From: BOG-224 sp963783505
Lineage (GTDB): Bacteria > Acidobacteriota > Terriglobia > Bryobacterales > Bryobacteraceae
Direction: 5' to 3'
Assembly (NCBI GenBank): GCA_963783505.1
Contig: CAWAOP010000025.1
Span: forward strand, 372,001 to 436,000
DNA: 64,000 nucleotides
In this document: positions 46,666 to 56,458 of the stretch, piece by piece
How positions within the stretch are numbered: position 1 is the stretch's first letter
Layout of the letters: the number at the start of each line of letters is the position of its first letter
Made by a program: the position numbers and the translations under genes
The notes under the pieces: generated by a model
What the model saw: the letters and a program-made list of their open reading frames with translations, nothing else
Database searches by the model: none
What the model was told of the DNA's origin: nothing

Positions 46666-47475
46666 GTGACGAAGCTACCAACACTCGCATTGCTGGGGGC
46701 AGGCCTGTGCCTGCCCCTGGCCCTTCTGGCGCAGCCGCCGGCGCCGGTCCCCGCCGATCAGCCCGTTCCGCGCGCCGACCAGAACTCGCGGACCGCGCAC
46801 CAGCAATTGCTTGAAAAGGCCAAGGCGGGCGGGGTCGATATCTACTTCGAAGGCGACTCGATCACGCGCCGCTGGGGCGCCACGGACTATCCGGATTTCC
46901 TGGCTAACTGGAAAGAGAACTTCTTCGGATGGAACGCCGGCGATTTCGGCTGGGGCGCCGATACCATTCAAAACATCGTCTGGCGGCTTCAGAACGGCGA
47001 ATTGGATGGCGTCAACCCGAAGGTCATCGTGCTGCTGGCCGGGACGAATAACGTAGGCCGCGGCGCGCCGCCCGGAGCCGAAGACGCCAAAGCCACGGAC
47101 ATCACGAATGGCCTCAGGGCGATTCTGAAGATCATGCAGGAGAAAGCGCCTGCCACCACCATCATCGCCACCGCCATCTTCCCGCGCAACGACAGCATGG
47201 CCGCCCTGACGGTGATCGACAAAGTCAACGACAATCTGGCGAAGCTCTGCGACGGCAAGAAACTCCGGTATCTCAACATCAATTCCAAGCTGGCCGATGC
47301 AGACGGAAAGCTATTCGACGGCGTTCTGAACGCCAGCGACAAACTGCACCCAACGCTGAAGGGCTACCAGATCTGGGCCGACGCGTTGAAGCCGATCTTC
47401 ACCGAACTGCTAGGCCCCGCCGCGAAGGAAGACCACGCCCCGCCGCCGACGGGCGACCCGAGCGCGAAGAAGTAA
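46666..47475 (+). CDS. Secreted SGNH/GDSL hydrolase
   Basis: 269-residue hydrolase starting at GTG 46666 behind GGGAGGTAA, 7 bases after the CE15 gene. It has a signal peptide (LALLGAGLCLPLALLAQP). The blocks are FEGDSITRRWG (nucleophile Ser65), GWGADTIQNIVW, LLAGTNNVGR (oxyanion Asn) and the Asp-His pair in DKLHPTLKGYQ. The type resembles PAF-acetylhydrolase-like carbohydrate deacetylases, so it may remove acetyl groups from plant polysaccharide together with CE15. The 3' end is repeated at 50938 and at 52356. Confidence 0.9.
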   Translation: MTKLPTLALLGAGLCLPLALLAQPPAPVPADQPVPRADQNSRTAHQQLLEKAKAGGVDIYFEGDSITRRWGATDYPDFLANWKENFFGWNAGDFGWGADTIQNIVWRLQNGELDGVNPKVIVLLAGTNNVGRGAPPGAEDAKATDITNGLRAILKIMQEKAPATTIIATAIFPRNDSMAALTVIDKVNDNLAKLCDGKKLRYLNINSKLADADGKLFDGVLNASDKLHPTLKGYQIWADALKPIFTELLGPAAKEDHAPPPTGDPSAKK

Positions 47476-47655
47476 GGGTGAGGTAGCGAGTCAGTTTCAG
47501 CGTGGCGGCGCGCCTTTGTTGGCGGCTCATGGACTCAAGGTTGTGAAGTGTGTCCGATCCCTTTGGACCTCGCCGGCTCCGGTGGCTCGGACTCCGCGGG
47601 ACCGGTCGCCCGTGACACCGTGCGGGGACAGTTTCCGACAATCCCACTTCAAGGC
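47436..47655. repeat. Direct repeat R1 (SGNH hydrolase 3' end and downstream)
   Basis: About 220 bases, from CCACGCCCCGCCGCCGACGG through the stop codon at 47473 and on to GTGCGGGGACAGTTTCCG, recur at 50938-51155 with roughly 5% differences. The first part, including the coding end, recurs a third time at 52640-52690. No other gene is seen between 47476 and 47856. Confidence 0.85.
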
Positions 47656-47856
47656 CGCGGTCACCGCTAGGCCTACCCCGGCTGGCTAGAAACGGAAACC
47701 GTGGTGCGTCTCATCGAGGGTACGTTGCGCCACGTTGCCGCCGTCCGTCATGGTTGCTGGGGATGCAGGCAGTCGCCCCCCGGTTGCTCTTTGCGACGCG
47801 AGAAGCTACCGCAAGCGGTTTTCCCGCACGGTAGGCCCTTGGTCTTCACGAGTGCG

Positions 47857-48348
47857 CTACTCTTTCTTCGATCCAGTCTCGCCACGACCGTCGGTCAGGA
47901 ACGCCGTCGCCGTCATGGAGGGCGTTAAGCCACTGCAATACTTGTCCCGTGTTTCGCCCTTTAATGCAGAGCTGAGACTCACCTTCTTGGCGACGAAATC
48001 AAACCGCAGATTGTTCACCACGCAGATCGGCGAGCTGTCTACCGCAATCAGTTCACTTGCGTCCCACCGGAGAATGTCGAAGCTCGTGAGGTTTACTGAA
48101 GCCAATCCGGAGATAACTGAGGCATCGGCAACTTCGCAAAAACCGAAACGTTGGTAACAATGGATTTCGGTTGAGTTTAGCCCGACGTGATCACCAGCAT
48201 CAGACCATTTCCCCATCGTAAAGGTCCAAAGAGTTTCAAGCCTTTCTGCACCAACGACAACGGTGCTTACGTCAATGGTCAATGGGTGCTGAGCCATACA
48301 TGGAACTCCCAGCAGCAGAATTGCACAGGCACACCGGAACAGGATCAT
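47857..48348 (-). CDS. Putative secreted protein, unknown function
   Basis: 163-residue protein with an N-terminal signal segment MILFRCACAILLLGVPCMAQ. The mature part is beta-rich, with SPICVVNNLRFDFVAKKVSL and five Cys, and matches no known family. GC is lower than in the housekeeping regions. It lies inside the region bounded by repeats R1 and R2. Confidence 0.6.
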   Translation of the reverse strand: MILFRCACAILLLGVPCMAQHPLTIDVSTVVVGAERLETLWTFTMGKWSDAGDHVGLNSTEIHCYQRFGFCEVADASVISGLASVNLTSFDILRWDASELIAVDSSPICVVNNLRFDFVAKKVSLSSALKGETRDKYCSGLTPSMTATAFLTDGRGETGSKKE

Positions 48349-48469
48349 GGGGACGCTCCTTCGCGGTTATTATATACGGATGCTCGCTTGGCTCGTGGCA
48401 CCGGCAGAGGAAGCCCCCGTGTTCCAGAAAGCGTGCTGTTTCCACCTCTTCCCCCATTAGCAAAAAGGG

Positions 48470-48676
48470 TTAGGTCGTAGGGGCGGCGCAGTGCTTCTCG
48501 ATAACCTCGCTCGTGCGCCTGCGCGTCTCGCCGCGCAGAGGCGCATCGCCGTTTCGGAGCTTCGCGACCGAGTCTTTAACGACAAACCGCATTATGGGAT
48601 CTAGCCACCGCCAGGTAGTGCCCGAAGGGTCAACGTCCTGGGAGATGCAGCGCGGGCAATTCAATGTGGCACTCAT
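48470..48676 (-). CDS. Small hypothetical protein, possible zinc-ribbon fragment
   Basis: 68 residues, beginning MSATLNCPRCISQDV and ending with a basic helix. A single CPRC pair resembles the first half of small zinc-ribbon proteins such as the one at 35222, but the second CxxC is missing. It may be a truncated gene or a chance frame. Confidence 0.35.
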   Translation of the reverse strand: MSATLNCPRCISQDVDPSGTTWRWLDPIMRFVVKDSVAKLRNGDAPLRGETRRRTSEVIEKHCAAPTT

Positions 48677-48856
48677 GGGCGTGGCGCAGCCATCGAGATG
48701 CGAATTCGGTTAGCACCCAGCACCGCAGGGGGCTAGCAGCGCCGTCAAGGGCCTCGAATATTCGAACTTGGAAGCTTGGGGAAAAGCTGCCCGGCTTCCA
48801 TTGATGCTTCCGCAATCTCGCCTGTTCTGTGCGCTGCCCGCAAGGCGGGCCTGAAC

Positions 48857-49597
48857 TCAGTGCACAGCGCCGTCCTCGTAAGTCCGCCGCCGAATGGGGT
48901 CAGGCGAGATCATCACTTTCCAACCTCGCGCTCGGCGCTGAGCTTCTGCAATCTCGCTGGACGACATTGCGATGGCGAGTTTGTCACGTTCTCGTGAAGC
49001 CGCAGGAACGCAATAGAGTTCACCTTCACGACCCCATACCGAGCGAAGCTCGTCAACCGCAGCCAGACTCAGCCACAGATACGCCTGCACGTAATCTTTT
49101 GGAACTCCCTGTGCATCACGGTACATCTCGCCGAGTTGGAGTTGCTCGCAAGGCATCCCTTGGCCCGCAGCCTTCGTGTACCAGCGGACAGCCTCGACCT
49201 GGTCCAACGGGACACCGCGGCCATACGAATAGAGAGTGGCGAGCGACGCCTGAGCATCCCCGTGCCCTTGCTCTGCGGCCAGTCTCCACCATGCAGCAGC
49301 CTGGCTGAAATCGCGCGGGACGTCCGAGAGGTCAACGTTCGTTATCACCCCGTCGTATGCGTAGATGCGACCGCGGATGTACTGCATACAGGCGTCACCG
49401 CTTCTGGCAAGTTCGGTGACTTCAGCTATCTTCCACCCGCCTAGCGCACTGACATACCCGTAGGAGTGCTCCCGGTCATAGGCTTCCCTATATCTAATGT
49501 CGAGTTCGCAGATCTTCCACCAGACCCTCGTCTGCTGCGCCTGGGCGAACACGGCGGCTGCAAATGCAATCAGGCAGAAGTTCATCTTAGTTCGCAT
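48857..49597 (-). CDS. Sel1-repeat (TPR-like) secreted protein
   Basis: 246-residue protein from ATG 49597 with a signal peptide (MNFCLIAFAAAVFAQAQ). Residues about 95-185 hold Sel1-like repeats: AAAWWRLAAEQGHGDAQASL, ATLYSYGRGVPLDQVEAVRW, and QLGEMYRDAQGVPKDYVQAY. These helical pairs mediate protein contacts. The longer frame up to 49675 lacks a start signal. It lies in the repeat-bounded region; partner unknown. Confidence 0.78.
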   Translation of the reverse strand: MRTKMNFCLIAFAAAVFAQAQQTRVWWKICELDIRYREAYDREHSYGYVSALGGWKIAEVTELARSGDACMQYIRGRIYAYDGVITNVDLSDVPRDFSQAAAWWRLAAEQGHGDAQASLATLYSYGRGVPLDQVEAVRWYTKAAGQGMPCEQLQLGEMYRDAQGVPKDYVQAYLWLSLAAVDELRSVWGREGELYCVPAASRERDKLAIAMSSSEIAEAQRRARGWKVMISPDPIRRRTYEDGAVH

Positions 49598-49852
49598 CTT
49601 GGGGCCTTTCTGGCGCCTATTGTAAGCCACGGCCGCAAGTACCGCCGAGCTACGACCCTCCGGCGCTCCTGACAACAGCCATTTTGAGACGTTCGCCTAC
49701 CAAGGTTCCCGAACCATGACGGGTTCATCGTGCGTGCAGCCAATGATCGGCTCGCTTGGCCGCAAAATTCGTGACGTGAGGCGGGCGGTGCGAGGGAGAC
49801 GCGAAAAACCATCGGCAACCGCTGAATGTCCAATCAAAATCTCGGAATCTCG

Positions 49853-50308
49853 TCAGACCAACGTGCGCCGTATAAACCAGTCCATCATAAGCTGAAAGCC
49901 CTGGCCCGGTGTAAGCTTTGTCGCGCCCAGAACAATTTCCTCCATGTTTGGACCAGGATCCAACTCCAATAGGGTATCCGATTCGATGAATCTCATCTCT
50001 GCCGCATGGCCTTCTCCAAAGCGCGCTTCGATGTAGTCGATGATCTGGCTTGGCGTTTGGATAGTGAAGATTCGCACAAATCTCGGCGGCTCCTGATCGA
50101 GAGTGGCCATCTGTCGGGTTTGTGCAACGCTATCAATTCCGATGTCGGAAAGGAGCGACAAGAGATCTTCCTTCCCTCGAACCATACCACCGATCTTTTC
50201 ACAACCCGCAGGATCAGGAACGCCATTTAACGGGATAGCTTGCAGGGTTGCGAGTTCATCGTAGAAAATTAGCATCAGCCGAAATGGCTGTTCGCCGCAC
50301 GTCTTCAC
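49853..50308 (-). CDS. Hypothetical protein
   Basis: 151 residues, beginning MKTCGEQPFRLMLIFYDELA. The polar and acidic composition, with PPRFVRIFTIQTPSQIIDYI and LELDPGPNMEEIVLGATKLT, suggests a small soluble alpha/beta fold. No family is recognised. The GC content is lower than in core genes and it lies between repeats R1 and R2. Confidence 0.55.
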   Translation of the reverse strand: MKTCGEQPFRLMLIFYDELATLQAIPLNGVPDPAGCEKIGGMVRGKEDLLSLLSDIGIDSVAQTRQMATLDQEPPRFVRIFTIQTPSQIIDYIEARFGEGHAAEMRFIESDTLLELDPGPNMEEIVLGATKLTPGQGFQLMMDWFIRRTLV

Positions 50309-50758
50309 GTTCCACCCTCGTCCGTTGATTTTATACCTCGGCGGGGGAAATCCCCAACACGGACCTCCAGCCGAGGGACTCCCAGCGTCAATCAGCAGGC
50401 GTCCGCCGGGCGCGTTTCTACCTCATTGCGGCTGCTAAACGAGAATTCTGGAATCTACGGTCATGCGGTCCCCAATTCCGCATGTGGGAAGTCGAAGCTA
50501 CATCCTGCCGATTCACCCGCCGCTCGGACATCGATCCGCCCCCGCCCGTGGTCCACAAGGAGCGCCGCTGTCGGCTTCCTCCTCTCCGCACTTCTCCGGG
50601 CCCCACCACGTAGCTCCCCCGCCACCCGTCCGTCGCCCCGCGCATAAACCGGTAACGCCACTTCCGAAGTCCATATCCCACTGAAAACACGCCACTTCTA
50701 ACGTCCGGCCGCCCATCCATCTCCCTCTCGCCTGCTACCCTATAGCCGGAGATTTACC
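50309..50758. other. Gap without a supported gene
   Basis: Overlapping short frames exist on both strands, biased by C-rich composition, and none has support. The 3' end of the gap is the leader of the gene at 50759, with CTACCCTATAG as a possible -10 region near 50735 and CCGGAG as ribosome site before ATG 50759. Confidence 0.45.
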
Positions 50759-50980
50759 ATGGCTACGCAGAAACAAACCGACGCCAACCGCCGAAACTCC
50801 CAATCCTCCACCGGACCGCGCACGGCGGAAGGCAAAACCGCCTCGCGCATGAACGCCCTCAAGACCGGCATCGACGCCAAATCCCAGATCATCCGCGGCG
50901 AAAGCTCCGCCGCCCTCGAATCGCTTACCGCCGAATACCACGCCCCGCCGCCGACGGGCGATCCGAGCGCGAAGAAGTAA
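50759..50980 (+). pseudogene. Chimeric frame: acidobacterial hypothetical N-terminus joined to SGNH hydrolase tail
   Basis: 73 residues. The first 60 (NRRNSQSSTGPRTAEGKTAS and MNALKTGIDAKSQIIRGES) match the start of a common acidobacterial hypothetical protein of 150-250 residues. The last 13 (HAPPPTGDPSAKK) are the in-frame end of the SGNH hydrolase at 46666. The join falls at CCACGCCCCGCC, where repeat R2 begins. This is a recombination product and probably has no function of its own. Confidence 0.75.
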
Positions 50981-51155
50981 GGGTGAGGTAGCGAGTCGGT
51001 TTCAGCGTGGCGGCGCGCGTTTGTTTGGCGGCTCACGGACTCAAGGGTGTGAAGTGCGCCCGATCCCTTTGGCCCTCGCCGACTCCGGTGGCTCGGACTC
51101 TGCGGGACCGGTCGCCCCTAACACCGTGCGGGGACAGTTTCCGGCAACCTCACAG
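50938..51155. repeat. Direct repeat R2
   Basis: Second copy of the SGNH hydrolase end plus about 180 downstream bases. It starts at CCACGCCCCGCC and ends near CGGGGACAGTTTCCGGCAA. It differs from R1 by scattered substitutions and small indels, so the duplication is not the newest event. Confidence 0.85.
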
Positions 51156-51224
51156 CCGCGATTACTCAACCTCATTCCAAATGCGCTATGCTGACGGCCG
51201 GCGGAGATGTTTATCAACAAGTAA

Positions 51225-51419
51225 TTGGAGGGTGGCCGGTATTCAGTGCGGGATTTCAAGAAGCGGGACTGGGCCGCGGATTCTTCATGGTCGAAAATCG
51301 GCGCGGCGTTCCTGCATAGGGACGGCAAAGGCCTCGACGTGGTTTTAGACGCCCTGCCCGTTTCGGGCCGCATCGTATTGCGGATCAATCAGCCGAAGCC
51401 GAAGCAGGAAGCGGATTGA
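51225..51419 (+). CDS. Small conserved hypothetical protein
   Basis: 64 residues from a TTG start. The pattern YSVRDFKKRDWAADSSWSKI, GAAFLHRDGKGLDVVLDALP then GRIVLRINQPK is that of short bacterial proteins annotated only as hypothetical, in which the hydrophobic strand before RDGKG is conserved. It appears complete. It lies between R2 and R3. Confidence 0.6.
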   Translation: MEGGRYSVRDFKKRDWAADSSWSKIGAAFLHRDGKGLDVVLDALPVSGRIVLRINQPKPKQEAD

Positions 51420-51623
51420 TGCCGAAGGCGACCGCATGGGATTTGTGGATCGTCGGGGCCGAAGTTGAGGGCGCGGGAAATTTCGCCCGCGCTTTCTGTT
51501 ACTGAAAAATACTACCTGGATGGTTTTTGGGTTATTCGGCGTGCCCGGCAATGAGGTGCGGACGGCGTTTCCAAGACACCACTTGTGGACGGCGCCTCGT
51601 GTCGGCCAAGGGCGGGCGGTGCG

Positions 51624-52220
51624 TCAGGCAGTTTTTCTGCTGCGACGTGCGATCAATCCAAGTAGCCCCATGCCAGCGAGAAGCAGAGCCTCGCTAGACG
51701 GTTCAGGGGTTGAGGCCGCGGCATCGCCGCTGGTGACCGTTCGGGTAAAGGTCTGGCAGCAATTGGATCCCGTCTCATAGGACGAGGATCCGGTCACAAT
51801 TGCATCGAGCCCGGGAGTAGATAGTGAATTCTCAAACGTCAGGACGAGTTCGGATGGCGCGTTCGGAGCCTGGGGGTAGAGTTCGATACTGTCTGCGGTA
51901 GCGTCCCCGGTAGAGGTGCCTAAGGTTGAATCGTATACAAATCCCGTGTACCCGGTCGTCGTCTGGATGGTCGTAACGTCCCAAGAGAGAAGATCGCCGG
52001 TTGCGGAATCAATCGTGAACGTTCCGCTTGCGGTTCCCAGGTCGGAGAACGAGACATCCTGAAGCGTCCAGACTATAGGACCCGCCTGAGCGACTGTGGC
52101 CATCAGTAACGACACTAGCGCGCAGGCCGTGCCAATCGGAAATCTCCTAAAAGACATTGCGCGCATGCCCTGCACGCGAGACAGCGCGCGTGTAGCCGGA
52201 TCTGAGTGCTTTGTATTCAT
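51624..52220 (-). CDS. PEP-CTERM sorted secreted protein
   Basis: 198-residue exported protein. The signal peptide is best read from the internal MSFRRFPIGTACALVSLLMA (start at 52157); the longer start at 52220 has no ribosome site. The C-terminus TPEPSSEALLLAGMGLLGLI followed by ARRSRKTA is a PEP-CTERM anchor, recognised by exosortase, which is linked to exopolysaccharide production. The mature domain is Thr/Ser-rich beta structure with one Cys-Cys pair. No exosortase gene lies in the window. Confidence 0.85.
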   Translation of the reverse strand: MNTKHSDPATRALSRVQGMRAMSFRRFPIGTACALVSLLMATVAQAGPIVWTLQDVSFSDLGTASGTFTIDSATGDLLSWDVTTIQTTTGYTGFVYDSTLGTSTGDATADSIELYPQAPNAPSELVLTFENSLSTPGLDAIVTGSSSYETGSNCCQTFTRTVTSGDAAASTPEPSSEALLLAGMGLLGLIARRSRKTA

Positions 52221-52355
52221 TGCTTCTGCTAAATATCCGACATCCGCTAACCGGTGTCAATGGTCTTCCGTTTTGGGAGTACTAGGCCGGCCGCGCGAAG
52301 CGTGTTCGCACAGCGCACGTTGCACGCCCGGCACGTCCATATCAGGCTCGGGGGC

Positions 52356-52685
52356 GCGCCGGCCGCCACGATTATCGCCACCGCCATATTCCCGCGCAAT
52401 GACAGCATGGCGGCTATGCCCATAATCGACGGGGTCAACGCGAATCTGGCGAAAATGGCCGACGGCAAGAAACTCCGGTATCTCAACATCAATTCCAAGC
52501 TGGCCGATGCAGACGGAAAGCTATTCGACGGCGTTCTGAACGCCAGCGACAAACTGCACCCAACGCTGAAGGGCTACCAGATCTGGGCCGACGCGTTGAA
52601 GCCGATCTTCACCGAATTGCTAGGCCCGCCCGCGAAGGAAGACCACGCCCCGCCGCCGACCGGCGATCCGAGCGCGAAGAAGTAA
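52356..52685 (+). pseudogene. Truncated second copy of SGNH hydrolase (repeat R3)
   Basis: 109 codons matching the C-terminal part of the hydrolase at 46666, starting at ATIIATAIFPRNDSMAA and ending at the shared stop. No GDS or GTNN block remains, so it cannot be active. The 5' part differs from the intact gene (MPIIDGVNANLAKMADG), but from 52461 about 155 bases are identical to 47251-47405, including all synonymous sites. This implies recent gene conversion or duplication. Confidence 0.88.
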
Positions 52686-52808
52686 GGGTTCGGTAGCGGG
52701 CCAGAACCGCCGCCGCGATGGATGATTGTTCGAGGCTACTAAACCTGAAGTCCGAAGGTGGGATCGGCTGAGCTTGACCGCCAAAGTGAACTCTAAGCAT
52801 CGGAAGGA

Positions 52809-52950
52809 TTTGTAACAGGGCACGCCTTGAGGCGTGCCGTACGATTCAACGAGAGCTCGGGGCTTTAGCCCCTGGAGAGGCCGGCAGCGGCTAAAGCCGT
52901 TCGATGGATTGGCCCTATCGGCTCGCCTCAAGGCGAGCCCTGTTACGAGG
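52809..52950. repeat. Composite palindrome, family A copy 3
   Basis: The outer arms TTTGTAACAGGGCACGCCTTG and GGCGAGCCCTGTTACGAGG correspond to those at 27452 and 39803. Inner stems contain GGGGCTTTAGCCCC and GGCTAAAGCC. The remainder up to hypF (52951-53246) holds no supported gene. Confidence 0.8.
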
Positions 52951-53246
52951 CATCCAAACTTCGGAATTCAGCATCGGACGGACGAGCCGTCACAGGCGTC
53001 AGAGAACGAATCCTCCGGGCCAATGGAATCAATGGGACATCTGAAGTTCTCTGGAGAGGTCAAATGCAGCGGCGTGAAGAAGGAGTCATCTGGCCCTTCA
53101 GGACCTTCGCGCCTCGCGACGTAGACCTTCGTGAACCGGCATCTTGAGCGGGGTTTGGTAACCCGTGCGATTGCGCGTCGCAATCTCCCGCGCGCCAGGC
53201 AGCGGTCCAGCGGAGTGATCGTGGCCACCGATTAGAATCGGAGTAG

Positions 53247-55531
53247 ATGCCCACATCTTCGACTCCGCGACGGCGGACGCGGCTCCGGCTTCGCGGGATC
53301 GTGCAGGGCATCGGGTTTCGCCCATTCGTGTACAACGTGGCCGTGGAACTGGGCCTGGGCGGATGGGTGCTCAATTCTTCCTCCGGGTTGGTGACTGAGG
53401 TCGAAGGCGAACCTGTCCGCCGTTGAGCGCTTTCTTGCCACCGTGACTGAGAACCCGCCGCCGCTGGCGTGGATTCAATCGAGTGAGCGCGAAGAACTTG
53501 AGCCGACGGGCGAGACAGCGTTCGTCATTCGCCCCAGCGTGCCGGTGACCGGTGAGTTCGCTCTGATTTCCCCGGACGTCGCCACCTGCGACGATTGCGT
53601 ACGCGATTTCACGGTGCAATCGAACCGGCGCGCCGGGTACGCTTTCACGAACTGTACCAACTGCGGCCCGCGCTACACCATTATTCAAGACATTCCTTAC
53701 GACCGGCCCAAGACCACCATGGCGGCGTTCACCATGTGCGCCGCGTGCCAGGCAGAGTACGAGGACCCCGCCGACCGGCGCTTTCACGCGCAACCGAATG
53801 CGTGCGCGAAATGCGGTCCGTCGCTTTCGGCCGGAATCGAGGAGGCTCGAAAACGGCTGGCGGCCGGAGAGATTGTCGCTATCAAAGGCCTGGGCGGTTT
53901 TCAACTCGCCTGCGACGCGCGCAACGCGGCTGCGGTCCGGCGTCTGCGCGAGCGCAAGAAGCGCAGCGACAAGCCTTTTGCGGTGATGGCTCGGGATCTG
54001 GCGGCGGCAGCTTCGGTTTGCAAGTCAGTGAGGCGGATCGAGCTGGCTCTGACCGGCCCTCGCCGGCCAATCGTGATTCTGCCGTGCTCAGCGGAACGCC
54101 CCGCCGAAGCGGGGCGGCAGGCCGAAAGGCCTGGCCCCACAACGGGAGCGCTGCCTGAAGCCATCGCTCCGGGCAATCGGACGCTGGGCGTGATGCTTCC
54201 TTACACGCCTCTGCATCACCTGTTGTTTGCGGGCGCGCCCTACGATCTGCTCGTCATGACCAGCGGCAATTTGAGCGAAGAGCCGATTGTGATTTCAAAC
54301 GATGAGGCTCTCTCGCGCCTTGCTGGCGTCGCCGATTGGTTCCTCACGCACAACCGCGATATCTACATGCGCGCGGACGATTCCGTGGTGCGCACCTTCG
54401 ACGGCGCCGAGCGCACCATCCGCCGCGCGCGCGGCTACGTCCCGCGCACGATGGATCTCAGGCGGACGGTTCCGGAATTGCTGGCTTGCGGTGGCGAGTT
54501 GAAGAATGCGTTCTGCCTCACCAAGGGCAGTCACGCGATTATGAGCCAGCACATCGGCGACATGGAGAACTACGAGACGCTGGCCTTTTTCGAGGAGACG
54601 CTGGCCAATCTCAAGAAACTGTTTCGCGTGGAACCGCGCGCCGTGGTCCACGATCTCCATCCGGCGTATCTCACCACGCGATACGCCCTGGCCGTTCCGG
54701 ACTTGCCCAAACTCGGCGTGCAGCATCACCACGCCCACATCGCAAGCTGCATGGCGGAGAACGGGCTCGATGGAACGGTGATCGGCGTGGCGTTCGACGG
54801 ATCGGGCTACGGGACCGATGGGACCATCTGGGGCGCCGAGTTTCTGGTGGCGTCCTACGGCGGCTTCGAGCGCATGGCGCATTTCCGGTATATTCCGCTC
54901 GCGGGCGGTGACGCCGCCATCCGCGAGCCGTGGCGCGTCGGGCTGGCGTATCTAATCGATACGTTCGGCGCCGGCGCTCACTTGGAGGGAACGCCCGAGG
55001 AAAGCGAACGAATTGTTCGCCGCATGATCGAGCGAGGCGTGAATACCGTGCCAGCGTCCTCGTGCGGCCGGCTGTTCGATGCGGTTGCCGCGATCATCGG
55101 CCTTCGGCGCGAGATTACGTTCGAAGGCCAGGCGGCCATTGAACTGGAGATGATCGCGACGGACGGCGAAGACGAGAGCTATCCGTTCCAACTCGAAGGC
55201 GGCGGGCCGTGGCAGCTCGATTTTCGGCCAGCCGTCGAACGGATTGTGCGGGAAATGGCGAGCGGCGTTTTGCCTGGCGTCATTTCGGCGCGGTTTCATA
55301 ACACGGTGGCGGAGGCGATTGTCGATGTCTCACGCCGGCTGCGAGACGACTCCGGGTTGAACCGCGTTTGCCTAAGCGGCGGAACATTTCAAAACATGCG
55401 ATTGCTTTCGCGCGCAATCGCCGGCCTCAGGGGCCGCCGCGTTCGAAGTCTATTTACATTCCCAGGTCCCGCCGAACGACGGCGGAATTGCTTTGGGCCA
55501 AGCGGTCATTGCAGCCGAATTGGTGAAGTGA
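53247..55531 (+). CDS. hypF: [NiFe] hydrogenase maturation protein HypF, two frameshifts
   Basis: Carbamoyltransferase that starts synthesis of the CN ligands of NiFe sites. Domains in order: acylphosphatase (GIVQGIGFRPFVYNVAVELG), two zinc fingers with four CxxC pairs (CDDC, CTNC, CAAC, CAKC), a YrdC-like domain (IKGLGGFQLACDARN, KRSDKPFAVMARD) and a Kae1-like domain (HHHAHIASCMAENG, GVAFDGSGYGTDGTIWG). One extra base near 53409 and another near 55430 break the frame. The corrected end reads VPPNDGGIALGQAVIAAELV and stops at 55529-55531, giving 760 residues. It probably serves the Hox hydrogenase at 10-15 kb. Errors in the sequence are more likely than loss. Confidence 0.92.
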
Positions 55532-55693
55532 GACGGAAGAAGGAATACTGAAGGCTGAAGGCAGAAAAACTGACGCCGGACGACGAACGACGCAAACGGA
55601 ACTTTTCGCGGTACGTCTTCCGTATTCAGCCTTCCGCCTTCTGTATTCCGCCTTCTCGCACCGGGCCGCTTTTGCGCTACCCTGATTTCTAAC

Positions 55694-56458
55694 ATGAGAA
55701 TCATCGTTTTGGCGGCTGCGCTTACGGCCTTCGCTTGCGGTCCCGCTTCGCAGGCAGGCTCCATCCCCGAGTACGGGTATCGGGTTGTTCACGCGTATCC
55801 GCACGACCCGCTCGCCTACACGCAGGGGTTGTTCTATCTCAACGGATATTTATACGAAGGCACCGGAATGCCGGGGCGTTCCTCCATTCGAAAGGTGAAC
55901 CTCGAGACGGGCGAGGTGCTCCAGAAACACGACATCCCCGACGCGTATTTCGGCGAAGGCATCGTGAACTGGAAAGACCGTCTCGTCGAGATGACCTGGC
56001 AACATCAGCTCGGATGGGTGTACGAGCTAGGCGCCTTCAAAGTCCTGAGAGAGTTCCACTATCCCGGCGAGGGCTGGGGCCTCACGCAGGACGGCAAGCG
56101 CATCGTCATGAGCGATGGCACGGCGCAGCTTCGCTTTTGGGATCCGGAAACGCTGCAGGAGCAGGGCCGCATCACGGTGACCGCCGACGGCGAGCCCGTA
56201 GACCAACTGAACGAGCTGGAATGGGTCAAGGGCGAAATCTACGCCAACGTCTACCAGACCGACCGGATCGCGCGGATCGATCCGAAAAACGGCAAGGTGG
56301 TCGGCTGGATCGATTGCACCGGCATTCTGAAGCGCGCCGACCGCACCGGCAACGAAGACGTGCTGAACGGCATAGCCTACGACGCGCAGACGGACCGCCT
56401 CTTCGTCACCGGCAAACAATGGCCCAAGCTGTTTGAGATCAAGCTGGTGAAGCGCTGA
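55694..56458 (+). CDS. Secreted glutaminyl-peptide cyclotransferase
   Basis: 254-residue beta-propeller enzyme that forms N-terminal pyroglutamate. The N-terminal MRIIVLAAALTAFACGPASQ is a signal, possibly a lipoprotein signal with Cys15. Family blocks are HDPLAYTQGLFYLNGYLYEG, YFGEGIVNWKDRLVEMTWQ and QLNELEWVKGEIYANVYQTD, ending with LNGIAYDAQTDRLFVTGKQW. It is complete and of normal length. It lies after hypF, separated by short repeats. Confidence 0.9.
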   Translation: MRIIVLAAALTAFACGPASQAGSIPEYGYRVVHAYPHDPLAYTQGLFYLNGYLYEGTGMPGRSSIRKVNLETGEVLQKHDIPDAYFGEGIVNWKDRLVEMTWQHQLGWVYELGAFKVLREFHYPGEGWGLTQDGKRIVMSDGTAQLRFWDPETLQEQGRITVTADGEPVDQLNELEWVKGEIYANVYQTDRIARIDPKNGKVVGWIDCTGILKRADRTGNEDVLNGIAYDAQTDRLFVTGKQWPKLFEIKLVKR

